Part shown: positions 31,474 through 41,106 of the stretch, piece by piece
How positions within the stretch are numbered: position 1 is the stretch's first letter
Layout of the letters: each line of letters begins with the position of its first letter
DNA from: a virus
Virus record (IMG/VR): IMGVR_UViG_3300025876_000006
Span: 106,717-170,716 of that record
Strand: one strand, 5' to 3'
DNA: 64,000 nt
Made by a program: the position numbers and the translations under genes
The notes under the pieces: generated by a model
Databases searched by the model: none
What the model was told of the DNA's origin: nothing
Seen by the model: the letters and a program-made list of their open reading frames with translations, nothing else

Positions 31474-34400
31474 ATGTCAACCAATATCGATTTGCATGCC
31501 GACAAAGGCAGCACTTTTTCTGTGGCCGTCAATGTTGAAAACAAAGACGGCTCTGCTTTTGATTGTACCGGCTACAATGTTAGAGGACAAGTTAGGAAAA
31601 CTTATAAATCCGAATATGGAGTAAACCTTTCATGTGATTATATTGATCAAGCTGATGGTCTTATAGGTTTATCATTGACCTCAGAAGAAACCGCTGCTAT
31701 GAAGGCCGGGCGGTATTATTATGATGCTGAGATTTTTAGTGACAGCGGCACAGTAATTAGAGTTTTAGAAGGTATCTTCGAAGTTAGCCCACGTGTTATT
31801 AGTGAGACTTCGGACTTGGGGCTGGGCGATAATACCGATCCAGTACCCGATTCGCATGCACTTAGGAGAGACAATCCTCATCAAGTTGCTCCCGATCAAA
31901 TTGGACTAGGCAACGTAGATAATACAGCCGATGCAACCAAACCCGTATCTGGACCAACACAAGCTGCTTTAAATTTAAAAGCAGATCAATTAACTACATA
32001 TACTAAAACAGAAGTTGATACAAAAGTTACTAATTTAATTGATTCCGCGCCCGGTGCATTAAATACTCTTAATGAATTGGCTGAGGCTCTTGGCGATGAC
32101 GAGAATTTTGCATCTACTGTCAACTCGGCTATTGCTAGTAATTCAAGTGGAATAACAGCTTTAAACAGTCATGCCTTAAGTAAAACCAATCCGCATGATG
32201 TTTCTTTAGAACAGTTAACTGATGTTGATTTTCTTTCAAATCCGCCGGCGCAGGGCCAAGGTATTCTCTATGATACAGATTCTCAAACATGGGTAGCTGC
32301 AGATATTGAGGGTGGTACAGGAACAGGTGGCCCAGTAGAATTAACTGACCAAACTCATTCTATATATGTTTCTAAGACTGGTAATAATATTAACCAGGGT
32401 TTAAATATTGATGATGCAAAATTAACAATAACCAGTGCTGTGAATGCAGCGCAAACTTTAATAGCTGAACCAGGGTTTGTAGGAAGTGTAAGAATTGATG
32501 TTTTAGATGGTGGCAGATACTTTGAAGGAAATGTAAACATTTCAGATAACATTCACGTGTTTGCGCCAACATCAACATTTATTGGAAACCTTACTATTGG
32601 TAATAATTCATCCTGTGTTATTGATACTCATTATGCCGACACAAACACACCTGGCTCCACTTTAGTTAATTTTGTTAATGCAACAAATTCTTACTATACT
32701 GCTAATACTTTAGATATGCGAGGTGAAGCCGGTTCACAAACCGGTGGCATTGGTATTAGGTCTGAACAGAGTATTAACAGGTGTAAAGTAAATATTGGCG
32801 AGATTTATATTCCAACTGACGCAAAAGGATATCAAAGTGATGAAGACGGTAATTTAACTTTCGGCAGAGTAAATCTTACAGGCGATAACTCATTCGCGTT
32901 TTACTTATTTGGCGTAGATGGAAATGCAAAAACTGATATAACATGCGGGGAAATTATTGCATCTCCAATAGGCAGTAATACTATGGCCGTTTACTGTAAT
33001 ACTGATAATTCAAAAACAACTTTAATATGTGGCCAGATAGATGTAGCTAAAGTTTATTCTATACCAAAGGCAACAGCTGAACTTTATATAATTTGCCCTA
33101 AAATTAGTGGTGATAGAACTCAAAATATTATTGGAGTTGTAAAAGAAATTTCAGATATTACTTTTGATTTAAAAGCAGATCAAACCGCGTTGACCGCACA
33201 CGTTTCTGATGCAACCAATCCTCATAGCGTAACTGCTACTCAAGTTGGTTTAGGCAACGTAGATAATACATCTGATGCAACCAAACCCGTATCTGGACCA
33301 ACTCAAAATGTTTTAAGTTTAAAGGCAAATTTATCTGATTTATCTAATCACATTAATGATTTAACCAATCCTCATAGCGTAACTGCTGCTCAAGTTGGAC
33401 TTGGTAACGTAGATAATACATCTGATATTAATAAACCAGTTAGTACAGCAACACAAACTGCTTTAAATTCAAAGGCCAATTCATCTGATTTAACAACTCA
33501 CATTAATGATTTAACCAATCCTCATAGCGTAACTGCTACTCAAGTTGGACTTGGTAACGTAGATAATACATCTGATGCAACCAAACCCGTATCTGGACCA
33601 ACTCAAACTGCTTTAAATTTAAAGGCCAATTCATCTGATTTAACAACTCACATTAATGATTTAACTAATCCTCATAGCGTAACTGCTGCTCAAGTTGGTT
33701 TAGGAAATGTTAATAATACATCTGATATTAATAAACCAGTTAGTACAGCAACACAAACTGCTTTAAATTTAAAAGCAGATCAATTAACTACATATACTAA
33801 AACAGAAGTTGATGCTGCTATAGGTGATGGGGGTGGAGGTGATTTAACCGCTGATGTTACATCTGATGTTAATGTTGGAAGTATTTCAACGGCTGATGTT
33901 GTTACAAGCGGCACGACTTTGCAAGAGTTTGTAGAGCAGTTATTGAAACAAACATATTTTCCAACTTTCGTAAACCCCTCTGCATCCCTTACTGATAATC
34001 TAGCCTCATCAGTAGAAGCTGGTACAACGGGAATTAATCTATCGGCCGGCTTTAATGCAGGCGCAATTAACGGAGCTCTCACTGATAATATTTGGGATCC
34101 AGGCCTAAAGCAAGCAAACAGAGCCGGGGCAGCAAACTCATACGAATTTAGTGGAACTTCTATAATTACAACAACACAGGGCGGATCTACTTTAAGTCAA
34201 CCCGCTGTTGTAATTACAGATGGTGCTAATACTTTTAATGTTTCTATTGATTACGCAGAAGGCCCGCAACCACTTGACAGCGTGGGCAGCAATTATTTAA
34301 GCCCACTGCCAGCTGGAAGCGTGGTGAAGTCGCTAACTGTAAATGGAAGACGAAGAGCTTTTTATGGAACTAACCTCAGTGATAATACTAGTGCTGGTAT

Positions 34401-34689
34401 AAGAGCTTTATCTAATAGTGTTTTAAACCCAGGGAATGGCTCGTCTTTCACAATTAACATTCCTGCTGGTGCAGTAAGTGTTAATTTCTCTTACCCAAAT
34501 ACTCTTCGAAATGTTACTAGTGTTCTTTATGCAGAAGGTCTTAATGCAGATGTTAAGGGATCTTTTGGATCACCCACTCTGGTTGATGTAGAAGGAGCCA
34601 ATGGATTTAGTGCCATATCTTATAAAGTATATTCATTCACACCACCTTCACCATTTGAAGCTAGCGCAACTTACACCGTAACAATTTAA
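31474..34689 (+). CDS. tail fibre with NPHxVT repeats and beta-helix module
   Basis: 1071 aa. An N-terminal beta domain (1-110) that probably attaches to the baseplate or tail. The repeat N-P-H-x-V-T-x-x-Q-V-G-L-G-N-V-D-N-T occurs five times: once near residue 135 and four times at about 575-760 with 50-residue spacing. In between (290-560), S-I-Y-V-S-K-T-G-N-N opens a parallel beta-helix like that in the gene at 50518. The last 300 residues form a distinct receptor-binding-type end. Repeat number can change by recombination. It is under its own late promoter. Confidence 0.8.
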   Translation: MSTNIDLHADKGSTFSVAVNVENKDGSAFDCTGYNVRGQVRKTYKSEYGVNLSCDYIDQADGLIGLSLTSEETAAMKAGRYYYDAEIFSDSGTVIRVLEGIFEVSPRVISETSDLGLGDNTDPVPDSHALRRDNPHQVAPDQIGLGNVDNTADATKPVSGPTQAALNLKADQLTTYTKTEVDTKVTNLIDSAPGALNTLNELAEALGDDENFASTVNSAIASNSSGITALNSHALSKTNPHDVSLEQLTDVDFLSNPPAQGQGILYDTDSQTWVAADIEGGTGTGGPVELTDQTHSIYVSKTGNNINQGLNIDDAKLTITSAVNAAQTLIAEPGFVGSVRIDVLDGGRYFEGNVNISDNIHVFAPTSTFIGNLTIGNNSSCVIDTHYADTNTPGSTLVNFVNATNSYYTANTLDMRGEAGSQTGGIGIRSEQSINRCKVNIGEIYIPTDAKGYQSDEDGNLTFGRVNLTGDNSFAFYLFGVDGNAKTDITCGEIIASPIGSNTMAVYCNTDNSKTTLICGQIDVAKVYSIPKATAELYIICPKISGDRTQNIIGVVKEISDITFDLKADQTALTAHVSDATNPHSVTATQVGLGNVDNTSDATKPVSGPTQNVLSLKANLSDLSNHINDLTNPHSVTAAQVGLGNVDNTSDINKPVSTATQTALNSKANSSDLTTHINDLTNPHSVTATQVGLGNVDNTSDATKPVSGPTQTALNLKANSSDLTTHINDLTNPHSVTAAQVGLGNVNNTSDINKPVSTATQTALNLKADQLTTYTKTEVDAAIGDGGGGDLTADVTSDVNVGSISTADVVTSGTTLQEFVEQLLKQTYFPTFVNPSASLTDNLASSVEAGTTGINLSAGFNAGAINGALTDNIWDPGLKQANRAGAANSYEFSGTSIITTTQGGSTLSQPAVVITDGANTFNVSIDYAEGPQPLDSVGSNYLSPLPAGSVVKSLTVNGRRRAFYGTNLSDNTSAGIRALSNSVLNPGNGSSFTINIPAGAVSVNFSYPNTLRNVTSVLYAEGLNADVKGSFGSPTLVDVEGANGFSAISYKVYSFTPPSPFEASATYTVTI
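33208..33780 (+). repeat. tandem repeats of about 150 bp in tail-fibre gene
   Basis: Four in-frame copies begin near 33208, 33361, 33511 and 33661. The core AATCCTCATAGCGTAACTGC and the following GGTAACGTAGATAATACATC are nearly unchanged. A further copy of the core lies in the next gene near 34990. Confidence 0.85.
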
Positions 34690-34697
34690 TATAAATA
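34690..34697 (+). promoter_or_regulatory. late promoter TATAAATA for giant fibre gene
   Basis: The exact motif, 5 nt before the ATG at 34703. Confidence 0.7.
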
Positions 34698-34702
34698 GCA
34701 AT

Positions 34703-37700
34703 ATGGCATCCATAGAATTTCCTCTTTCATTCACACGACAATTTGTCGGGCCACTTGATACATCATCAGTATATGATTCATTAATAGATCTTCAAGACTA
34801 TGTTAATAATAATCCTATTGCATATCTTGGTCAAGTTCTTAGTATAGCCAGTGGTGATGACGCTGGCATTTACATCGTTGGTGATGATGGTGCTGGCGGT
34901 TTTAATGTTGAAAAATATAGTAACGAAACAGATCTTAGTTCTAAAGCTAATTCATCTGATTTAACAACTCACATTAATGATGCAACAAATCCTCATAGCG
35001 TAACTGCTACTCAAGTTGGTTTAGGTAGCGTAGAAAATACCGCTTTATCAACCTGGCCTGGAAGCGGTGCAATTACTACAGTGGGAACACTTGGTAGTTT
35101 AACTGTATCTGGCCAAACTACATTTACTAACAATTTCCCGTTCTTACCTTCTGGTCCTCCAACAGACTCAAATCATGCAGTACCTAAAAGTTACGTTGAT
35201 ACTTTATCAGAGGGTTTACATACACACGATCAAGTTCATGCTTTAGCGCTCAGTGAATTAAGCGGTTTAATTGATGGAAATGCTGGGCCTTCTACAGTGA
35301 GTTATGATAATGGAACCAATGGCGTTGGTGCCACACTTACTATTGTTTCTGCCGGTGAATTTAACTTTTTATCACCAATCGTATGGGACAATGACCCTGA
35401 TATTTTACTTACAAATAGAGTATTGGTTATTAATCAGGGAAATACTTTTGAGAATGGAATATATGAGATAACATCATCCACCGTTTTAACTAGAGCGAGT
35501 GACTTTGATACCCCAGCAGAAATGGCAGGTGGTGATTTTGTATTTGTTACTCACGGCGATACTTACAATAATACTGGGTGGGTTCTTTCTGAACCTGTTA
35601 ATACAGTTGGAACTGACGAAGTTCACTTCATTCAATTCTCTGGTGCGGGTTCATTTATTGGCGGGCATGGTATTACAATCAATGGTAACGAAGTTTCTAT
35701 TCCAAAGAACGAATTAATAGAACTTCAAGATCTAACTATATCCGGTGATTTTAAATTAATAAGCGATCCATTACCACAGGCAAATTATATATTAACAACT
35801 GATGCCGCTGGTATTGGTACATGGCAAGAACCGTTTCAATCGACTCTTAATTCAGTCACAACAAACGGAGCAACTACCCTCAACGATATTAGTGTAGGCA
35901 GGATTGTAACATTACATCCAACTAATCCAGTCAACAACAACATAGCCTCTGGTAATAGCAGTGCGTCTATTGGAGGAGTTGCAAATGTAGTAAGCGGGAA
36001 TGGCTCAGTCAGTTATGGAGGTATCGGCCAAGAAGTTAAAGGGCTAGAGTCTTCGGCAATAGGTGGAATAAACACAATTCTAAACACTAGATACACCTCT
36101 GCTATTGGAGGAACTGGCAGTGTGGTTGGTTTAGGAACGTCGCCAATAGATGATATAGATGCACAAAATTCGATTGCATTAGGGGGCAACGGTAATATAA
36201 TTGAATCCGCACAAGCAGCGGCAACAGTAGGTGGAGACACAAATAGGATTTTAACAACTCATCACAGATCCGTTATTTTAGGAGGTCAAAACATTATAAC
36301 AGATGCCGCGGATACTGCATACGTTCCCAATTTAAATGTCGGCGCAGGATTCAAAATGCCAACAGGCGCAATTGATACCTACGTGCTGACCACTGATGCA
36401 ACTGGTGTAGGCACATGGCAAGAAGCGGCGGGAGGCGCTGTATCGGATTTAGAGTATTCAGGTGATTGGGATAGTGCTACGAACCCCGCTTCTGCTACTA
36501 CGGCACCAAGTAAAAATGCTGTATATGATAAGATTGAATTATTAGTAGCTGCTAGCACAGGTACAACAGATTTAAGTATTGGTAATGTAACTGCGTCTTC
36601 TTTAGATATACAATCTAACACAGGAAACAATGCGACAATTCCAGCAGCAACAACAGTATCTGCTGGATTATTAACAAACGCTCAATTTGATAAGTTGTCC
36701 AGCATTACTGTAACAAGTGCGATTAACCTTGATACCTTAACATCTAACATACAATCAAATTTATCCTATACATCAAGTGCAACAAACGGAGTTGTAACAA
36801 ATAGTGATGGAAGCGGTTTTATAATTCCTGCGGCAACAGCAGTAGCTGGCACTAACATCGCTGGATTATTAACTCCAACTCAATTTGATAAATTAGATTT
36901 AATTAGTATTGTTACTGATCCGGTTGATCTTAATGCTTTATCGAGCGATCTTAATACTTTATCGGGTGATCTTACTACTTTATCAACCGGCGTTTCAACA
37001 ATTGCGGGGCGGGTTGATAATTTAGAAATAAACGTTAGTGCAATAACATCTAACGTATCGACAGATTTAGGTATTGGTACTCATAATGATATATCTTTAC
37101 ATATAACAAGCAGCGATGGAGAAAATGCGATACTTCCTTTAGCAACAGCGTCAACTGACACTAACCTCGCTGGATTATTAAGCCCAACTCAATTTGATAA
37201 GTTGGACAACATTACAGTTGCATCGCCCGTTAATCTTGATACCTTATCATCCACAGTTGGCGGAATAACATCTAACATACAATCAAATTTATCCTATACA
37301 TCAAGTGCAATACAAGGCGTTATAGCAAATAGTGATGGAAGTGGTTTTATAATTCCTGCAGCGGATACCAACCTTGCTGGATTATTAACGAACGCTCAAT
37401 TTGATAAGTTGGACAACATTACTGTAACAAGTCCGATTAATCTTAATACCTTATCATCCACCGTTGATGGAATAACATCTAACATACAATCAAATTTATC
37501 CTATACATCAAGTGCAATAGACGGAGTTATAGCAAATAGTGATGGAAGTGGTTTTATAATTCCTTTAGCAACAGCAGTGGAGGATACCAACATTGCTGGA
37601 TTATTAAGCCCAACTCAATTTAATAAATTAAATTTAATTAGTATTGTTACTGATTCGGTTGATCTTAATGCTTTATCAACCACCGTTGATGGAATAACAT

Positions 37701-40585
37701 CTAACGTATCGACAGATTTAGGTATTGGTACTCATAATGCAACATCTTTACATATAACAAGCAGCGATGGAGACAACGCAATACTTCCTTTAGCAACGGC
37801 GTCAACTGACACTAACCTTGCTGGATTATTAAGCCCAACTCAATTTGATAAATTAGATTTAATTAGTGTAACAAACACAATTGACCTTGATAACATTGTT
37901 GGGTCTGGTGACATAACAACAGATGATGCATGGGTAGCTGCTGGAGACTTGATTGTTGGCTCTGGAACAAACACGGCATCAATATTACCCAAATCAGATA
38001 ACAATTTTCTACATACGACAGCAGCAGGAGTTGTGCAATGGAAGTCGGCTATAGATGGAATTTCTAAGAATGGCACAGGTGCATTTAATAGCCGTAGAAC
38101 TATTAATCTCATAGAGGGAACTAACATAACCCTAACGTTTGTCGATGATCCTTTGGGCAAGGTAGATGTTACTATAGATGCCGCTGGTGGTGGAGGAGTT
38201 ACAGATTTAGGTATTGGTACTCGTAATGATATATCATTACAGATAACGAGTAGCGATGGAGAAAATGCGACAATTCCTTTAGCAACGGCGTCAACTGATA
38301 CTAACCTTGCTGGATTATTAAGCCCAACGCAATTTGATAAGTTGGACAACATTACTGTAACAGGTCCGATTGACCTTGACAATCTCCCAACCGGTAGCGG
38401 TGATATGTTAAAGGCTGATTATGACCCAAATAATACAGCTCAAGATATCTATGATATTCGGTGGATGGTAGAGCACACAGACCCCTTGGCAACACCCAAT
38501 AGAATTTTTACTAAATTAGAAAGAGACAAAGTTAATAATCTTTGGGTTGGAATTAATGAATTGGCCGCCAACGTAGCGCCAGTTGTTACTAATGACTCAT
38601 CCCAAGGTTATTCGGTTGGTTCACTTTGGATAGACATCACTTCTGGAGAAGTATATAGGTGCGTTGATAATACCGTTGGAGCCGCGGTATGGGCCGAAAC
38701 TTCACTATCAGGGCTAGCGCCAGTTGCTACTAGTGGCAGTGCTACTGACTTAACTACTGGAACTCTTTCAATCCTTAGGATTGGTGATGAATCAATAACA
38801 AGCGGTAAGCTAGAAAGTACTATTACTACTTCGTTAGGAAAAGCCGATACCGCATTACAACCGGTGGATGTTGGAATTAGCGTCCAAGGGTGGTCTTCGG
38901 TATTATCTGCAACCACAGCTAGTTTCTTAGTAGCAGATAAAGATAAACTTGACAACATTATATTTGATGATCCTCGGGATCCTGATATTCCAATTAACCT
39001 TGATACATTATTAAGTAACGTTACAACGAACAACAGTAAAGTATCTGCTGATGGTAGTGTAACAACGCATTCTGATATTAACGATGCGGGTTCTGGTAGT
39101 ATCATTACTTTAAATGAAAGAGAGAAACTTTCATTAATCGCGTTTAATGCGGGACAAACTGCTCCTGATGATACTATAAATTTAACTGATTTAGCATCAG
39201 CCGTTGCTGTTAATACGACAAAAGTATCTAACATACAATCAAATTTATCCTATACATCAAGTGCAATACAAGGCGTTATAGTTAATTCTGATGGAAACGA
39301 TGCTGTAATTCCTTTAGCAACAGCGTCAACTGGCACTAACATCGCTGGATTATTAACTCCAACTCAATTTGATAAATTAGGTAACATTACAATAAATCAG
39401 GCCGTTGATCTAGACGATCTAGAGACTAGGGTTAATAATATCGATGCTTCCGTTGTTCTAAAAGGAATTTGGGATCCTAATAGTGGAAGTTTCCCAGCAA
39501 GTACCTTAGCAGGATTTAGTTACATCGTTGAAGCTGATGGAACAGTTGATAATATAACATTCAATGTTAATGACAGACTTATAGCATTAGTTGATGCTGC
39601 TTCAACTACTACTTATAGTCCTGATTGGTATAAAGCTGACTATACAGACCAAGTTTTATCGGTTAATGGTTTTACTGGAACCGTTGTTTTAAATACAGAT
39701 AATATAAGTGCAGCCGGCACCAATAAGTATGTAACTGCTGATGATGTTACTAAGTTGTCCAGCATTACTGTAACAAGTGCGATTAACCTTGATACCTTAT
39801 TAAGTAACGTTACAACGAACAATAGTAAAGTATCTAACGTATCGACAGATTTATCCTATACATCAAGTGCAATACAAGGCGTTATAGTTAGTTCTGATGG
39901 AAACAATGCTATAATTCCTACGGCGGATACCAACATTGCTGGATTATTAAGCCCAGCTCAATTTGATAAGTTGGGTAACATTACAGTTACATCGCCAGTT
40001 AATCTTAACGATGTAATAGCAGCCCAAATAATTAACAATTCAAAGGAAGGAAACGCTACACACACTGGAGAAGTTACTGGCAATCTTGATCTGACGCTGC
40101 AGCCTTCGGCGATAAGTAATAGAGGCACCGTGACTGCATTAGCTGATAATGACTTTATTTTGATTGGTGATACAGATGATAATGCCAGTCTTAAGAAAAC
40201 GACCGCTCAATCTATTGCAGATTTGGCAACTCAAACTCCTGGTTTAAATACAGATGTTCAAACTATAACTTCTAGTGCAAATGCTGTTTCCTTTGATACT
40301 TCTAACGGGTGTAATGCTAGAATTATATTAACAGAAGATGTTTTATCGCTAGCAATAACTAAAGGCGGCGGAGCTTTAGATAATGGAGATACTGGAATTA
40401 TATTCATAAAGCAAAATGACCCAGGTGGCCACACATTTGCAGTTTCCACTCCTTCTACAATTAGAGTATATTCTGGTGACTTGGCCAAGATCCCAGATAT
40501 AACGATAAATAGTGTTGGCTCGGCTACTATCGGGTATGCATTTGATAGCGGCGAATTACATTTATATGTAAGTGAAACAACTTAA
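34703..40585 (+). CDS. giant repeat-rich tail fibre (1960 aa)
   Basis: The N-terminus has a short anchor, one N-P-H-S-V-T-A-T-Q repeat near residue 96 and G-L-H-T-H-D-Q. Residues 200-330 form a beta domain. About 400-560 has I-G-G-x-x-N-x-V YadA-like head repeats. From 640 to 1760 the chain is built from imperfect units such as L-S-Y-T-S-S-A-I-Q-G-V-I and L-A-G-L-L-S-P-T-Q-F-D-K-L, spaced irregularly. A beta-structured tip closes it at 1790-1960. Long antisense frames here are composition shadows. It likely forms a long trimeric side fibre. Confidence 0.8.
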   Translation: MASIEFPLSFTRQFVGPLDTSSVYDSLIDLQDYVNNNPIAYLGQVLSIASGDDAGIYIVGDDGAGGFNVEKYSNETDLSSKANSSDLTTHINDATNPHSVTATQVGLGSVENTALSTWPGSGAITTVGTLGSLTVSGQTTFTNNFPFLPSGPPTDSNHAVPKSYVDTLSEGLHTHDQVHALALSELSGLIDGNAGPSTVSYDNGTNGVGATLTIVSAGEFNFLSPIVWDNDPDILLTNRVLVINQGNTFENGIYEITSSTVLTRASDFDTPAEMAGGDFVFVTHGDTYNNTGWVLSEPVNTVGTDEVHFIQFSGAGSFIGGHGITINGNEVSIPKNELIELQDLTISGDFKLISDPLPQANYILTTDAAGIGTWQEPFQSTLNSVTTNGATTLNDISVGRIVTLHPTNPVNNNIASGNSSASIGGVANVVSGNGSVSYGGIGQEVKGLESSAIGGINTILNTRYTSAIGGTGSVVGLGTSPIDDIDAQNSIALGGNGNIIESAQAAATVGGDTNRILTTHHRSVILGGQNIITDAADTAYVPNLNVGAGFKMPTGAIDTYVLTTDATGVGTWQEAAGGAVSDLEYSGDWDSATNPASATTAPSKNAVYDKIELLVAASTGTTDLSIGNVTASSLDIQSNTGNNATIPAATTVSAGLLTNAQFDKLSSITVTSAINLDTLTSNIQSNLSYTSSATNGVVTNSDGSGFIIPAATAVAGTNIAGLLTPTQFDKLDLISIVTDPVDLNALSSDLNTLSGDLTTLSTGVSTIAGRVDNLEINVSAITSNVSTDLGIGTHNDISLHITSSDGENAILPLATASTDTNLAGLLSPTQFDKLDNITVASPVNLDTLSSTVGGITSNIQSNLSYTSSAIQGVIANSDGSGFIIPAADTNLAGLLTNAQFDKLDNITVTSPINLNTLSSTVDGITSNIQSNLSYTSSAIDGVIANSDGSGFIIPLATAVEDTNIAGLLSPTQFNKLNLISIVTDSVDLNALSTTVDGITSNVSTDLGIGTHNATSLHITSSDGDNAILPLATASTDTNLAGLLSPTQFDKLDLISVTNTIDLDNIVGSGDITTDDAWVAAGDLIVGSGTNTASILPKSDNNFLHTTAAGVVQWKSAIDGISKNGTGAFNSRRTINLIEGTNITLTFVDDPLGKVDVTIDAAGGGGVTDLGIGTRNDISLQITSSDGENATIPLATASTDTNLAGLLSPTQFDKLDNITVTGPIDLDNLPTGSGDMLKADYDPNNTAQDIYDIRWMVEHTDPLATPNRIFTKLERDKVNNLWVGINELAANVAPVVTNDSSQGYSVGSLWIDITSGEVYRCVDNTVGAAVWAETSLSGLAPVATSGSATDLTTGTLSILRIGDESITSGKLESTITTSLGKADTALQPVDVGISVQGWSSVLSATTASFLVADKDKLDNIIFDDPRDPDIPINLDTLLSNVTTNNSKVSADGSVTTHSDINDAGSGSIITLNEREKLSLIAFNAGQTAPDDTINLTDLASAVAVNTTKVSNIQSNLSYTSSAIQGVIVNSDGNDAVIPLATASTGTNIAGLLTPTQFDKLGNITINQAVDLDDLETRVNNIDASVVLKGIWDPNSGSFPASTLAGFSYIVEADGTVDNITFNVNDRLIALVDAASTTTYSPDWYKADYTDQVLSVNGFTGTVVLNTDNISAAGTNKYVTADDVTKLSSITVTSAINLDTLLSNVTTNNSKVSNVSTDLSYTSSAIQGVIVSSDGNNAIIPTADTNIAGLLSPAQFDKLGNITVTSPVNLNDVIAAQIINNSKEGNATHTGEVTGNLDLTLQPSAISNRGTVTALADNDFILIGDTDDNASLKKTTAQSIADLATQTPGLNTDVQTITSSANAVSFDTSNGCNARIILTEDVLSLAITKGGGALDNGDTGIIFIKQNDPGGHTFAVSTPSTIRVYSGDLAKIPDITINSVGSATIGYAFDSGELHLYVSETT
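36740..39970 (+). repeat. imperfect repeats within the giant fibre gene
   Basis: Units containing TTATCCTATACATCAAGTGC and GCTGGATTATTAAGCCCAAC recur many times, often nearly identical over 40-100 bp. They are in frame and share codon usage, which points to internal duplication and a potential for length variation. Confidence 0.8.
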
Positions 40586-40595
40586 AATAAAAATA

Positions 40596-41099
40596 ATGAA
40601 AAAATATAGATTAATAAAAAAATCTCCTTTAGAACTTTATAATAGAAACCTTGGTGGGTTCCCTTGGACATTAACAAGAAATACATCACCGCCTGAGACA
40701 TTAGATGGATTTAAATATGTTGAAGAATTACCATACCCAGGAAATAATCTACTGGCTGAAGGAAAGGTTTGGGTAAGAGAATTAACAGAAGACGCTTACA
40801 TATGGGTTCAAGCCGATGAACCAACGCTTGATGTAGATAACCGAACCGTTGAAGCTTGGAGAATTAGAGCTATAGCTAAAACTACTCCATTTTTAGATGA
40901 AATGCTAATTGATAAAATCAACAAAGAAATCTCTCTCATACAAGATCCATTAAATAAAGCCGTGGCCGAAGAAGTATTTTTCGGGGGAAATACGATAGAC
41001 AGAGAATCTACATTATTAAATACTATGGCAAATAGTATTGGGTTAACGAGCAGTCAAATTGATGACCTGTTTATACAGGCTATAAATATAACTGTATAA
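40596..41099 (+). CDS. fibre-accessory (assembly-type) protein
   Basis: 167 aa from M-K-K-Y-R-L-I-K-K (ATG 40596). The upstream frame to 40572 overlaps the fibre gene end. The protein has a basic N-terminus, a W/E-rich middle (W-V-R-E-L-T-E-D-A-Y-I-W-V) and a helical C-terminus with E-A-W-R-I-R-A-I-A, similar in position and size to tail-fibre assembly proteins. Comparable small genes follow other fibres at 50040 and 56481. It may chaperone the preceding fibre. Confidence 0.55.
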   Translation: MKKYRLIKKSPLELYNRNLGGFPWTLTRNTSPPETLDGFKYVEELPYPGNNLLAEGKVWVRELTEDAYIWVQADEPTLDVDNRTVEAWRIRAIAKTTPFLDEMLIDKINKEISLIQDPLNKAVAEEVFFGGNTIDRESTLLNTMANSIGLTSSQIDDLFIQAINITV

Positions 41100-41106
41100 A
41101 TTAACT

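Noticed and set aside
33208-33780. Regular repeats resembling a CRISPR array
   Set aside because: The repeats are about 150 bp apart, in frame and protein-coding (NPHxVT units), with no short direct repeats and no unique spacers.
37840-38382. Long antisense open frame within the giant fibre gene (and similar ones at 38608-39234, 44133-44561, 44709-45110 and 52788-53231)
   Set aside because: They arise from the repeat composition of the sense genes, have no promoter or start context, and no recognisable product.
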